From Pseudidiomarina donghaiensis (GTDB lineage Bacteria > Pseudomonadota > Gammaproteobacteria > Enterobacterales > Alteromonadaceae), in contig NZ_FPCF01000007.1 in NCBI RefSeq assembly GCF_900116895.1, positions 28,397-92,396 on the forward strand: DNA of 64,000 nt, written 5' to 3'. Below are positions 21,852-30,872 of this stretch, one piece after another. The stretch's first letter is position 1; each line of letters starts with the position of its first letter. The translations under genes were made by a program, and so were the position numbers. A model generated the notes under the pieces. It did no database searches, was not told the DNA's origin, and saw only the letters and a list, made by a program, of their open reading frames with translations.

Positions 21852-22194
21852 CGATCACGAAAAAGCCTTACAACATCGTTGGAATAACCATGTTGAGCAG
21901 CAAGTCGACTCGATAGAATTGACTTGGCAGCAGGTGCAGCCAAACGACAACCCAAGGCGCGTTTGGAAATTTGCTACCGCTGCAGCTATTGTTGTGGCCG
22001 TGAGCTACATTGGTTGGCACTTTCATGCACAACCAAACGCTGGGCCTTCCACTGGTAGCGACGCACCAATGTTGCTTGCCAGTAATTATACCCTAGCGGC
22101 GCTCGACGAACGTATTCAGTTGGCCTTGCTGCACGGTGCAGATGAGGCAACTTTAGAGTATTTGTGGCAGCAACGTGCGCTATTAACGCAATAG
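21844..22194 (+). CDS. small single-pass membrane protein, possible anti-sigma factor
   Basis: A 116-residue protein: a charged cytoplasmic half (residues ~1-40), one transmembrane helix around 43-58 (ATAAAIVVAVSYIGWHF) and a short periplasmic tail. The ATG at 21844 is preferred over 21832 because GAGGA lies just before it. It overlaps the sigma gene by 8 bases. No HxxxCxxC zinc motif of classical anti-sigma factors is visible. Position and topology suggest it controls the sigma factor; this is inference. Confidence 0.72.
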   Translation: MINDHEKALQHRWNNHVEQQVDSIELTWQQVQPNDNPRRVWKFATAAAIVVAVSYIGWHFHAQPNAGPSTGSDAPMLLASNYTLAALDERIQLALLHGADEATLEYLWQQRALLTQ

Positions 22195-22205
22195 GAGTGA
22201 ATGAA

Positions 22206-23066
22206 ATGAAACGCTCAATGGTAACCCTCGCTTTACTGCTGACAGGCTTTTCCCCATTGTCATCGGCTTCCTCGACAGCTGTTACCGCGGCCAATATGCA
22301 GCAGCAAGAGGCGCGTGAAAACGCGCGCGCCGCCGCCATTGCTGCAAGTAAAGCCTACGGTTCACAAGAACAAGTTGTGCTGGAAGAGCCGGCTCGAAGC
22401 TTTGTCGACTGGGGAGCCATTATACAACCCAATGGAACCGTGCTAACAGTGCGTGCACAATCGGTAGCCGCCACTATGGGTTTGCAAAAAGATGACAAGC
22501 TTACTCACATAAATGGTAAAGCGATAAACCCGCGTGAGCTGGCTTCCACACTAGAAACCATCGAACGGCTTGAACATAACGAAGCATTTACCGTGACTAT
22601 CCAACGCGGTTCAGACACCCTTGAGTTGCAGGGAGTCGCACAAGCAACTGTCATACCTGGTTGGCGCCTAGAAGTTGACAACACAATTAACGAAACCACA
22701 GTTACTGACGCAACGAATCAATCTTGCGGCCGCGTCAGTGTGTTTTTTACGCCACCAGTTACGCGAGATTTCTTCCCTGCATTTATCAATACGATCGATG
22801 ACAATAACGTACGTCATAAAAATCCTAATTTTAAATTGGCAACCGGTGAGCATATTATTGGCGTGCATGAGCTGATTTCCGATCGTACGTTACGTCGCGG
22901 TTCAAGTCTTGATACAGCAAAACAATTGACGCTCAACGTTGAAGCGAATAAAACCTACTATATTGCTGCCCATTTTATACGTGAAAAACGATTTTCACGT
23001 ACCGATGGCGGCTATTGGGAGCCGGTTGTTTGGAAAGTCACCGAGCATAGTTGTTCACTCGACTGA
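22206..23066 (+). CDS. secreted PDZ-domain protein
   Basis: From the ATG at 22206 (AGGAG eight bases upstream) the protein is 286 residues with a signal peptide (MKRSMVTLALLLTGFSPLSSAS). A PDZ domain covers about residues 55-150 (VRAQSVAATMGLQKDDKLTHINGKAIN...). The C-terminal ~120 residues, with two Cys and an ANKTYYIAAHFI strand, resemble DUF2846-like domains, a weak recognition. There is no protease domain. Eleven bases after the membrane-protein gene, it is probably in the sigma-factor operon, perhaps sensing envelope state. Confidence 0.78.
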   Translation: MKRSMVTLALLLTGFSPLSSASSTAVTAANMQQQEARENARAAAIAASKAYGSQEQVVLEEPARSFVDWGAIIQPNGTVLTVRAQSVAATMGLQKDDKLTHINGKAINPRELASTLETIERLEHNEAFTVTIQRGSDTLELQGVAQATVIPGWRLEVDNTINETTVTDATNQSCGRVSVFFTPPVTRDFFPAFINTIDDNNVRHKNPNFKLATGEHIIGVHELISDRTLRRGSSLDTAKQLTLNVEANKTYYIAAHFIREKRFSRTDGGYWEPVVWKVTEHSCSLD

Positions 23067-23137
23067 TTAAGTCACTAAGCTGTCATAAGCTCGTGCTATG
23101 ATTGGCGAAATTGTTTACTTAGAGGCTCTAAGCGCTT

Positions 23138-24493
23138 ATGAATAAATTTATTTCAGCGGGTGCAGCTACGCTAATTGCGAGCGTAACACTAGGCGGTTGC
23201 GCAAGCACCACAACTCCTGAATCTGCGGCAACACCAGCGCCGAATATTATTTTTATGATTGGCGATGGTATGGGGTTTGAGTATATTTCAGCGTACCGCT
23301 ATGCCATGAGCCAACTCGGCGCCCACGAACTTGCTACGACACCCTTTGATGATTTGTTGGTTGGTGCAGCAACGACCTATCCAGATGACGATACTTGGGT
23401 AACCGACTCAGCAGCAAGCGCAACAGCGCTCGCGACCGGCGTAAAGAGTTTCAACGGTGCCATTGGTGTAGACAGCCAGAAAGCACCGCAGCGCACGTTA
23501 ATGGAACTAGCTCGTGAACATGGTTGGGCAACCGGAGCTGTCGCAACAGTTCAGGTTAACCATGCAACACCAGCTAGTTTTTTCACTCATCACCCCTCAC
23601 GCAATATGTACAATGACATCGCCGACTCATATGCAACGCAAGTTGCTCATGGCGGTTGGAGCTTCGATGTGCTTTTAGGGGGTGGTTACGACTACTTTCA
23701 TCGCGATGACAAAAACTGGTTACCTGAACTTGAGCAACAAGGTTTACAGGTCGTTACTCGCATGGACGATTTAGCCCAATACACGCAAACCCCTGTGATG
23801 GGCTTATTTGCACCCAAAGCCTTGCCATTTGCCATTGACGATAAGCCCGGCCGATTAGCCAATATGACAACTCATGCCCTGCGCCTATTGACCGAACAAA
23901 GCACCGCCAACGGCAAGCCGTTTGCGCTAATGGTTGAAGGCAGCATGATTGATTGGTGTGGGCATGCCAATGATATTGCCTGTGCGGTGCATGAAATGGC
24001 TGACTTTGCCGCTGCGGTACAAGTTGTCCGTGATTACATCGCTGAGCACCCGAATACCTTGTTAGTTATTACTGCCGACCACTCAACTGGCGGTTTAACC
24101 CTTGGTCAAGGCGGTGAATACGCTTGGCATTCCGATAAAGTGAATGCGATTAGCCAGTCAATTGAGGGCATGGCAACCCATTTGTTCGACATGCCGCGCC
24201 AGCAATGGCGTGCTTATGTGGAAGAGAAATTAGCGTTTACCCTCACTAGCAAACAGTGGAAGCAACTGGGCGAAGTGAAGCTAGATAAAGAGTTGCAAGG
24301 GCGCGACCGATTAAAACCCATTCACCAAGTTCTAGTAAACATTGTGAGTGAGCATACCCGCACCGGCTGGACCACCGGCGGCCATACCGCAGTAGACGTA
24401 CCCGTAATGGCTACCGGCCCTGGTGCAGAGGCGTTCAAAGGCTATATCGACAACACCGATATAGCCAAAGCGCTACTTAAACTCGTGCGTTAA
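23138..24493 (+). CDS. alkaline phosphatase, predicted lipoprotein
   Basis: PhoA-superfamily phosphomonoesterase of 451 residues. Lipobox LGGC gives a lipidated Cys21. Metal and catalytic motifs are present: MIGDGMG (Asp43), the nucleophile in TDSAASATALATG (Ser91), HATPASFFTHHPSRN, EGSMIDWCGHAND, TADHSTGG and a late TTGGHTAVDVPV. It should hydrolyse phosphoesters in the periplasm or at the outer membrane with Zn/Mg. Convergent with asnB, with only four bases between stops. A half PhoB-box-like sequence at 23080 is discussed separately and not relied on. Confidence 0.93.
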   Translation: MNKFISAGAATLIASVTLGGCASTTTPESAATPAPNIIFMIGDGMGFEYISAYRYAMSQLGAHELATTPFDDLLVGAATTYPDDDTWVTDSAASATALATGVKSFNGAIGVDSQKAPQRTLMELAREHGWATGAVATVQVNHATPASFFTHHPSRNMYNDIADSYATQVAHGGWSFDVLLGGGYDYFHRDDKNWLPELEQQGLQVVTRMDDLAQYTQTPVMGLFAPKALPFAIDDKPGRLANMTTHALRLLTEQSTANGKPFALMVEGSMIDWCGHANDIACAVHEMADFAAAVQVVRDYIAEHPNTLLVITADHSTGGLTLGQGGEYAWHSDKVNAISQSIEGMATHLFDMPRQQWRAYVEEKLAFTLTSKQWKQLGEVKLDKELQGRDRLKPIHQVLVNIVSEHTRTGWTTGGHTAVDVPVMATGPGAEAFKGYIDNTDIAKALLKLVR

Positions 24494-24497
24494 GCGA

Positions 24498-26513
24498 TTA
24501 GGCGTGCCAACCTAGTTCGTTGGCACGCTGTTGCGCTAACTGCGGTACGTCAGTTTTAACAAAATGGTGGTGAAGAATTTGCACCCCAAGCATGTGATTA
24601 ATTACCGCGTCTAGCTGTACTTTTTCGTCAATCGAAACCGCTTCTGATTCATGCCGAGCAAAGGTTGTTTGTACGGCCTCAAAATCAAGTAACCCAGCCT
24701 CTTCCACGGCTTCTTTTGATAAGAACTGTTCAGCCAACTTCAGCACAGCCTGCCACTTTTTCGGATCGGTATGCGCCGGCGGCGCCATAAAGGCAAACTT
24801 CTCGCGCTTATACAGTGTCTCAGGCAATAAGCCCTTCATGGCCTCGCGCAGTACATATTTTTCTTTATTGCCTTTAATGCGCAAATGCGGGGGCACGGTA
24901 AACGCGTATTCCGCCAAGTGGTGGTCTAAAAATGCTGGGCGGGCTTCCATGGAGTTCGCCATATCAACGCGATCACCACCCCAAGTTAAAATTTGCCCTT
25001 CTAGCATGGTTTTAATCCACACGTATTGGGCGCGGTCCAATGGGTGGCGGCCTTTCAGCATCGTTTCGTCCAAGGTTTCCGCAATGGCTTTACCAGCGTC
25101 ATAGTCCGTAAGTTTTTCCCGACGTGCTTTTGCAATCAACGGCAGCGCAATCTCTCCACACGACAACCAAGGCTGCACACAACTTGGGGTAAAGCCCATT
25201 TTCGCGTTAAACGCTGGGCTGACAAACTCTTCGCGGGCTAGCATGGCGCCTTTGAACAACTTATTGTTTTTCTCAAGCAGCTCTTGCCATGCCTTGCGTT
25301 CACTATCCGGTAAGTGGTCTAAACCGTGCAAAAACATGTCTTTACGAAATGCTGGGTAGCCCGCAAACAGCTCATCTGAACCTTCGCCAGTCAGCACCAC
25401 TTTATAGCCGACTTGGTTAACCTGTTGGCTCATTAAATACTTCGCAACGCCTAGTGTGTTATAGATAGTGCGTTCGGTATGCCAGATAGTTTTTACAAAA
25501 TGATCATACAGGTCGTCGGCGTTCAAACGCATAATGTGATGATCGGCACCGGTGGCTTCAGCCATTTCTTGGGCAATCGGCGTTTCATCATACTCATCCG
25601 AGTCAAAACCAATGGTGAAGGCTTTCACTGAGGTTTGCGTTGCGGCTGCCGACAGCCCCAATATAGCGCACGAATCAATACCACCCGACAAGTAACAACC
25701 AACTGGAACATCGGCGGTTAAGCGATGTTGTACAGCTTCCAGCAGGTGTTTACGCACACCTTCAATGTACTGCGTTTCGTCCACGTCATCGCCGGGGTAC
25801 TCGTGCGCTTGAGGAAAATTAACGTCCCAATATTTGTCTTCAGACAGCGTTAACTTACCATTTTGGCGCTGTATTTTTACCACATGCCCGGGCGCCACTT
25901 GTTTTACCCCGGCAAAAGCCGTAGAACCTGGCACCATCACTTGAATAAGTTGATGGTACAAGCCTTCCGATGAAAACTCGCGCTTCACGCTCGGGTGCGC
26001 AAATAATACTTTGAGTTCAGAGCCAAACACCACACCATCGTCGGTTTCAACGTAGTAAAGCGGTTTAATGCCAAAACGGTCACGCACCAAATACATGGCG
26101 TCGTCAGTTTGATCATAAAGGGCAAAGGCAAACTCACCGCGCAGTTCGCTCAACGTGCGTTCTAGCCCAACACGCTCAAACAAGTGCAGCACAATTTCTG
26201 AGTCACTTTTGCTATGAAAGCGCGCCCCCTGCGCCGTTAAATCGGCACGGATGCGTTTAAAGTCATAAAATTCACCGTTGTGGGCTAACAACAAATTGCC
26301 GCTTTTGTTTAAAAACGGCTGGCGAGCTCGATCTTCGTTTAAATCGATAATTGACAGTCGCGCATGGCTAAAACCCACGCCGGTGTTTGGCATAACATGG
26401 TAGCCAAAACCGTCAGGGCCGCGGTGGTGCATAATGGCAGCCATATTAACCAAAGTTTGCGCCTGCGGCGCTTGGCTAGCGTCGCGATTAAAAATTCCTG
26501 CTATTCCACACAT
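24498..26513 (-). CDS. asnB: asparagine synthase (glutamine-hydrolysing)
   Basis: Two-domain amidotransferase. Cys2 (MCGIAGIF) is the glutaminase nucleophile, with RGPDG at 31-35 and AHNGEFYDF at 77-85; the synthetase domain has the PP-loop SGGIDS at 276-281 and GEGSDELFAGYP around 400. At 671 residues it is longer than E. coli AsnB (554), closer to the AsnB-like enzymes found in biosynthetic clusters. Last gene of the 29.66-24.50 kb operon, downstream of a carbamoyltransferase homologue, so a modified substrate other than free aspartate is possible. Confidence 0.9.
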   Translation of the reverse strand: MCGIAGIFNRDASQAPQAQTLVNMAAIMHHRGPDGFGYHVMPNTGVGFSHARLSIIDLNEDRARQPFLNKSGNLLLAHNGEFYDFKRIRADLTAQGARFHSKSDSEIVLHLFERVGLERTLSELRGEFAFALYDQTDDAMYLVRDRFGIKPLYYVETDDGVVFGSELKVLFAHPSVKREFSSEGLYHQLIQVMVPGSTAFAGVKQVAPGHVVKIQRQNGKLTLSEDKYWDVNFPQAHEYPGDDVDETQYIEGVRKHLLEAVQHRLTADVPVGCYLSGGIDSCAILGLSAAATQTSVKAFTIGFDSDEYDETPIAQEMAEATGADHHIMRLNADDLYDHFVKTIWHTERTIYNTLGVAKYLMSQQVNQVGYKVVLTGEGSDELFAGYPAFRKDMFLHGLDHLPDSERKAWQELLEKNNKLFKGAMLAREEFVSPAFNAKMGFTPSCVQPWLSCGEIALPLIAKARREKLTDYDAGKAIAETLDETMLKGRHPLDRAQYVWIKTMLEGQILTWGGDRVDMANSMEARPAFLDHHLAEYAFTVPPHLRIKGNKEKYVLREAMKGLLPETLYKREKFAFMAPPAHTDPKKWQAVLKLAEQFLSKEAVEEAGLLDFEAVQTTFARHESEAVSIDEKVQLDAVINHMLGVQILHHHFVKTDVPQLAQQRANELGWHA

Positions 26514-26530
26514 ACTTCAAACTCCTCGGG

Positions 26531-27595
26531 TTATACCACGTCAATAACGCGCTCAGCACGTTCAACCATACACGTCAGCAACGCCATGCGTAAAAACACA
26601 GCGCCGCGCGCTTGGCTGAAGTACCAGTTGTGTGCGGTATGATCTAAATCGGTCGATAATTCTTCGCCACGCGCCAGTGGGTGCAAAATAATGGCATCGT
26701 CTTTAAGCGGCGAGTTCGCGGTTAAATGGAACGCACTACCATAGGTGTTGAAGGTGTCGCCTTCCCAAGATATCGCGTTAATGTAAACCACATCTAACTG
26801 CGGCAGCACGTCATCAAGCTCGGTGGAGGTGCTAATGTTAATGCCACGCGCTTCAAGTTCTTCGCGCTGCCCCGCGCCAAATAAGTCGTTAGCACTGGCT
26901 TCATCATGAATAATCACAAGTTCTTCGACCGCATGAGGAAACACCGACAAGCATTTTAAGAAGCTACGTACCGTGCGCATTTTATTCGGCACCCCAATAA
27001 CGCCAATACGAATTTTGCTGTTGTTAACAGGGTCAATCAGCTCTGGGCGCCATTTGAAAATGGCATACATGTCTGACAGCGCCTGGGTTGGGTGTTCATC
27101 AACGCCGTTACCGGCATTAATAATGGGAATGCGCAGGGCATCCATCATTTCGTACAACGAACTTTCGTTATTGTCGCGCAGCACCACGCAATCGCCGTAG
27201 TTATTGAACATTTCCGCCACATCGGCCAAACACTCACCTTTCGCAATGCCAGTGGTCGAACGGTCAGTAATGGACATAATATCGCCGCCTAGGCGGTGCC
27301 AGGCACTCTCAAACGACAGTCGCGTGCGCGTGCTGGGTTCATAAAATGCGCTGATCAAAATTTTGTTTTGCAACGGTGAGCTAAAGCGCTTTGGATTACT
27401 CTCAATTTTAGCCGCCAAACGAAACAACTGCTTCATGGTGTCTTGATCAAATTGATCGCCCGACACAATGTGCTGATTGGCCAACTTAACTAAAAAATCA
27501 CCGTCTTCCTGAATGACTCGCAACAGCGCTTTTGGGTGTGCATCGCCATACACATCAGGCCGTTCGCGTTCAAACGAAACGTCATTTACATTCAT
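26531..27595 (-). CDS. aspartate/ornithine carbamoyltransferase-family protein
   Basis: A 354-residue homologue of PyrB. Carbamoyl-phosphate motifs are intact: STRTR (88-92), the loop Lys in TTGIAKGE (Lys119), HPTQ (168-171), MRT (206-208) and HPLAR (305-309). The second-substrate region differs: where ATCase has R-x-Q for aspartate, this protein has YINAISWEGD (271-280). It therefore probably carbamoylates something other than aspartate, or binds it differently. It lies 17 bases before asnB and downstream of a symporter and its small partner; no pyrI is present. Confidence 0.85.
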   Translation of the reverse strand: MNVNDVSFERERPDVYGDAHPKALLRVIQEDGDFLVKLANQHIVSGDQFDQDTMKQLFRLAAKIESNPKRFSSPLQNKILISAFYEPSTRTRLSFESAWHRLGGDIMSITDRSTTGIAKGECLADVAEMFNNYGDCVVLRDNNESSLYEMMDALRIPIINAGNGVDEHPTQALSDMYAIFKWRPELIDPVNNSKIRIGVIGVPNKMRTVRSFLKCLSVFPHAVEELVIIHDEASANDLFGAGQREELEARGINISTSTELDDVLPQLDVVYINAISWEGDTFNTYGSAFHLTANSPLKDDAIILHPLARGEELSTDLDHTAHNWYFSQARGAVFLRMALLTCMVERAERVIDVV

Positions 27596-27601
27596 AATGG
27601 G

Positions 27602-27721
27602 TTACCAAAGTTGTTTAGAAAATAAATCTTTTAACCATAGCCCCAATAAAACTACTGGCGCTAAAGCCGTTAAAATTAAGCACACCGTGACCAACACACT
27701 AAAACCAGTTAAGCCGAGCAT
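27602..27721 (-). CDS. small accessory membrane protein of the SSS symporter
   Basis: A 39-residue protein (starting MLGLTGFSVLVTVCLIL) with one transmembrane helix over about residues 8-30 and a short basic tail. Its ATG overlaps the symporter stop (TAATG) and its stop lies six bases before the carbamoyltransferase start, so it fills the gap between them exactly. Tiny single-helix partners encoded just after SSS-family symporters are known; membership here is inferred from size, topology and coupling. Confidence 0.75.
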   Translation of the reverse strand: MLGLTGFSVLVTVCLILTALAPVVLLGLWLKDLFSKQLW

Positions 27722-29148
27722 TACGCACGCTCCTGCATGTCTTGCCAATTAAATAAGGTGCGACTACGCCACAGGCCAACAGCACATATTAATGCTGAAA
27801 CAATGCAGCTAACTAACGCCGCCACATAAAAGCCAATCGCAAAATAACTCACCAAGCCTGCCATAGTGCCGACCGCCATTGCTAAAGCCGCATAACCACC
27901 CGTTAAACGACGTTGGTATAGGCCAAAAACTATTGGAAAAATAGTGCTAGCCACAAAGGCGCCGGCAAAATTCAGTAATGCGCCTAGGGTCGCAATTTGC
28001 GGCAAGCATAATAACCACGTCAGTATGCCAAGGCCGGCAATGCAATAACGGTTCATCCGCAATAGCTGATGATCTGTCGCTTCAGGTCGAAACTTTTTAT
28101 GGTAAAAATCACGCGTAACTAAGTCAGATGTCGCCGCTAACAATGAATCAAGACTAGACGCTAATGCGGAAAAAACCACGATGAACACCACGATGGCGCC
28201 CACTTTGCCAAGTACTTCGGCGGCCACCATAGGCCCGACCATGTCGGCCGTAGGTGGGAAAATTCCCAGCTGCGGCGCAGCGAGCGCAATAAAGCCGGTA
28301 ACGATAGGAATGGGCAACCACAGCAGCCCCCCAAGCATAAAGGCTTTAAAGGCGACCTTACCTTTGAACGCCAGCGCCCGTGACCACCACACGTTCGAGT
28401 GAAAAATCTCACCCAAACCAAAGAAAATATTATTGAATAGAAACATCACTGCTGCAGGAAACAGCAAGTCAAGTAGCTGCGGGTGGTCCGTGCTGAGCTC
28501 TGTATGAATAGTCTCTAAGCTGACGGTGTCGATTAAAAACCACGCAATACCCACCACCCCAACAATAATGATTAACGCTTGAATAAAATCGGTGGCGATA
28601 ACGGCGCGTAAGCCGCCAAACAAGGTGTAGCCCACGCAAATAAGTAAAATTGCGCTCATGCCTATGTGATAATCCAAGCCACTAAGCGCTTGCAACAAAA
28701 TACCGCCAGCCATGCCTAAGCTAACCAACCAGCCCATGGCATAGACCACAGAAATGACCATGAATACCCACCACGCAGCGCGGCCAAAGCGTAATCGAAT
28801 AAAGTCGCCCGAGGTGTAACCATGTGGCATTAAACGTTTAATTCGCGCAGCAAGAGGGGCAAATAAAATGAGCCCTAAGGCGGCAAATGAATAGCCGACC
28901 ATGCCCCAAACCCCAAGCTGATAGGTTAATTGTGGGGCAACCAAGGTGGTGTTGCTGGTTACCCACGTCGCCATCGCGGTGGCTGCGGCTAATGCAAAGC
29001 CGACATTGCGCCCAGCTAAGGCAAAGTCTTCGTGCGACTTGTTTTTGCGGCCCAAATACCAACCAAATGCTATCCACAGTACGCCAAAAATGCCGACCAA
29101 GGCGAGGCCGAGCGTGCTGTCGAGGGCAAAATCAGTGGCTTTATTCAT
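27721..29148 (-). CDS. sodium:solute symporter (SSS family)
   Basis: A 475-residue, about 13-helix transporter of the SSS (LeuT-fold) family, with the conserved early section FALAGRNVGFALAAATAMATWVTSNT, followed by YTSGDFIRLRFG and the ASSLDSLLAATSDLVTRDFY sodium-site motif. The start MNKATDFALDS at 29148 is chosen over 29205 because AAGG precedes it and it overlaps the upstream stop by 8 bases, as expected for coupling. Substrate not evident; being in an operon with a carbamoyltransferase and AsnB, an amino acid, ureido compound or organic acid is plausible. Confidence 0.9.
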   Translation of the reverse strand: MNKATDFALDSTLGLALVGIFGVLWIAFGWYLGRKNKSHEDFALAGRNVGFALAAATAMATWVTSNTTLVAPQLTYQLGVWGMVGYSFAALGLILFAPLAARIKRLMPHGYTSGDFIRLRFGRAAWWVFMVISVVYAMGWLVSLGMAGGILLQALSGLDYHIGMSAILLICVGYTLFGGLRAVIATDFIQALIIIVGVVGIAWFLIDTVSLETIHTELSTDHPQLLDLLFPAAVMFLFNNIFFGLGEIFHSNVWWSRALAFKGKVAFKAFMLGGLLWLPIPIVTGFIALAAPQLGIFPPTADMVGPMVAAEVLGKVGAIVVFIVVFSALASSLDSLLAATSDLVTRDFYHKKFRPEATDHQLLRMNRYCIAGLGILTWLLCLPQIATLGALLNFAGAFVASTIFPIVFGLYQRRLTGGYAALAMAVGTMAGLVSYFAIGFYVAALVSCIVSALICAVGLWRSRTLFNWQDMQERA

Positions 29149-29656
29149 GCTCAGTACCTTTCGATCGCGATACCTTAGCGCGTGACGCCGCGCGATGGTT
29201 GGCAATAATCAATACCACCAGAACCATAAACACCGTTAAACCCGCAAAGAATAATCCGAGCGCTTGCCACAATGGGTAGTGATCCACTCGCACATGCACC
29301 ACGTTACTAAGCACATCGCCCGCAGCATTACGCAAACGGAAATAATGATCGCCCGAGGTGAAACCGGTTAAAGTAATTTGTTGAAAGTCGGCCACGCCCT
29401 GCCCCAACCATGGGTACGAGCGACTGACATGAGCAAATTGAGCACTGCCAGCGTAATCTACCCACAATGACTGCTCTGCGGCCGATGATTGTACTTGTGC
29501 GGTAAGCACGAAGTAGCCTTCACGACTTAATTCGGGGGCACTCAGTGCGTATGGGAGTTCTGCCGTTGATGGCGACAAGGCAAACGCGGGTCGCGCAAAC
29601 AGCGTGATGAGTAACAACAGCGAGATGTGAATAACGAACCTTGCGCGGTTTGGCAC
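29141..29656 (-). CDS. unrecognised exported membrane-anchored protein
   Basis: A 171-residue protein with signal peptide (about 1-27, ending near PAFA), a periplasmic beta-rich segment (~30-125, containing LTGFTSGDHYFRLRNAAGDVLSNVVHV, fibronectin-III-like in character), one transmembrane helix (~130-153) and a short basic cytoplasmic tail. First gene of the symporter/carbamoyltransferase/asnB operon, overlapping the symporter start by 8 bases. Family not recognised; it may present solute to, or stabilise, the symporter. Confidence 0.75.
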   Translation of the reverse strand: MPNRARFVIHISLLLLITLFARPAFALSPSTAELPYALSAPELSREGYFVLTAQVQSSAAEQSLWVDYAGSAQFAHVSRSYPWLGQGVADFQQITLTGFTSGDHYFRLRNAAGDVLSNVVHVRVDHYPLWQALGLFFAGLTVFMVLVVLIIANHRAASRAKVSRSKGTEHE

Positions 29657-29752
29657 TATTCCTTCCTGTAGCCCTTTGTATCTAGGCTACCAAGTGAGGA
29701 AAATCATTGCAACTTAAGGTATGCTCACAGGCATTGCAGTATGGAAATCACT

Positions 29753-30169
29753 ATGCGTCGATTATTTTTATGCACCATGGGGGCAAACATTGCGCCCGAG
29801 AAGAACTTTGCCAAAGCACGCGAGCGGCTGAAGACGCTTGGTCACGCGCACTACTCACGGGCTATTTATACCCGCCCTGTGGCCATGCAAAGCCAAGCGC
29901 AATTTTTAAACGCGCTGTTACTCATTGATACCCCGCTCACGGCACTTGAGCTGAAACAGCAATTTAATCAAATAGAAATTGATCTCGGTCGTGATCGTGA
30001 CGACCCATTAAGTAGCCAAAAAGATCGGCCTATGGATATCGATATTTTAGGCGAAGCACAGTATGACGACAGTTGGCAGCAAGTGCCTGAGTATTTAACT
30101 GCGGTGATTAAAAGTTTGCGTCCGTTAGCAACAGAGCTCGCCCGCGACATGGAGTTTAGTCATGACTAA
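29753..30169 (+). CDS. FolK-like HPPK (pterin pyrophosphokinase) homologue
   Basis: From the ATG at 29753 (MRRLFLCTMGANIAPEKNF) the protein is 138 residues, short for FolK (~160). The N-terminus fits the HPPK start strand and G-x-N turn, and KDRPMDIDIL corresponds to the R-x-x-D-x-D catalytic motif that transfers pyrophosphate from ATP to hydroxymethyl-dihydropterin. The segment before this motif is shortened. An ATG at 29741 is also possible. It overlaps the following short-chain reductase by 8 bases, a pairing that suggests pterin metabolism. Confidence 0.8.
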   Translation: MRRLFLCTMGANIAPEKNFAKARERLKTLGHAHYSRAIYTRPVAMQSQAQFLNALLLIDTPLTALELKQQFNQIEIDLGRDRDDPLSSQKDRPMDIDILGEAQYDDSWQQVPEYLTAVIKSLRPLATELARDMEFSHD

Positions 30170-30872
30170 CAACAAAACCGTTTTCATTACCGGTGCGGGT
30201 CGGCGTTTTGGCTTGGCTCTTGCGCATGCCCTATTAGACGATGGCTATCAGGTAATTGCCCACTACAACACCTCCAAAGATGGTATTGCTGAGCTTGAGC
30301 AACGCGGTGCGGTTGCGGTGCAAGCGAATCTTGCTGACCTACAACAGGTTGCGCGGTTAATTAGCGAGCTGAAACAGCACACCCAGCAGCTTGATTTACT
30401 AGTGAACAACGCTTCGTGCTTTTTTGACAATACTGTTGTTGACGACGACTTGGCTAACCTTAGCACTGTGTTAAACGTGCACACGGCGGCGCCATATCTA
30501 TTAATTCGCGACTTACAGCCATTATTAGCAGCTGCCAACGGCAGTGTGGTGAATATCACCGATATTTACGTCGACAGCCCCTCAACCAACTATGTGGCCT
30601 ACTGCGCCGCGAAAGCTGGCTTAGCCAGTTTGACATTAGCATTCGCCAAAAAATTAGCCCCGGCGGTGCGCGTTAACGCTATCCAACCAGGGCCAATATT
30701 GTTTTTGCCTGAGCACGACAGCGAGCACCGTCAAAAAGTACTCGCTGAAACGCCATTAAAGCTAGAAGGCGGCCTTGAACCGATGATTGCTACGGTGCGC
30801 TTTTTACGCGACAACCCGTTTGTCACCGGCGAGTCGATTAAAGTCGACGGTGGCCGCGCCCTGCTTATTTAA
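30162..30872 (+). CDS. FolM-like short-chain dehydrogenase (dihydromonapterin reductase type)
   Basis: A 236-residue SDR with the FolM/pteridine-reductase type N-terminus [12 protein letters not shown] (Rossmann motif with RR favouring NADPH), LVNNAS at ~83, and catalytic Tyr-x-x-x-Lys in [10 protein letters not shown] with the Ser replaced by the [10 protein letters not shown] context. FolM reduces dihydromonapterin/dihydrofolate. Coupling to a FolK-like gene supports a pterin substrate. Its 3' end overlaps convergent acnA by 8 bases. Confidence 0.82.
   Translation: MTNNKTVFITGAGRRFGLALAHALLDDGYQVIAHYNTSKDGIAELEQRGAVAVQANLADLQQVARLISELKQHTQQLDLLVNNASCFFDNTVVDDDLANLSTVLNVHTAAPYLLIRDLQPLLAAANGSVVNITDIYVDSPSTNYVAYCAAKAGLASLTLAFAKKLAPAVRVNAIQPGPILFLPEHDSEHRQKVLAETPLKLEGGLEPMIATVRFLRDNPFVTGESIKVDGGRALLI

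Noticed and set aside
23080..23101. PhoB-box-like sequence (CTGTCATAA) before the alkaline phosphatase gene
   Set aside because: Only the first half-site fits; the second repeat matches poorly and a TATGAT -10 would overlap it, unlike PhoB-activated promoters.
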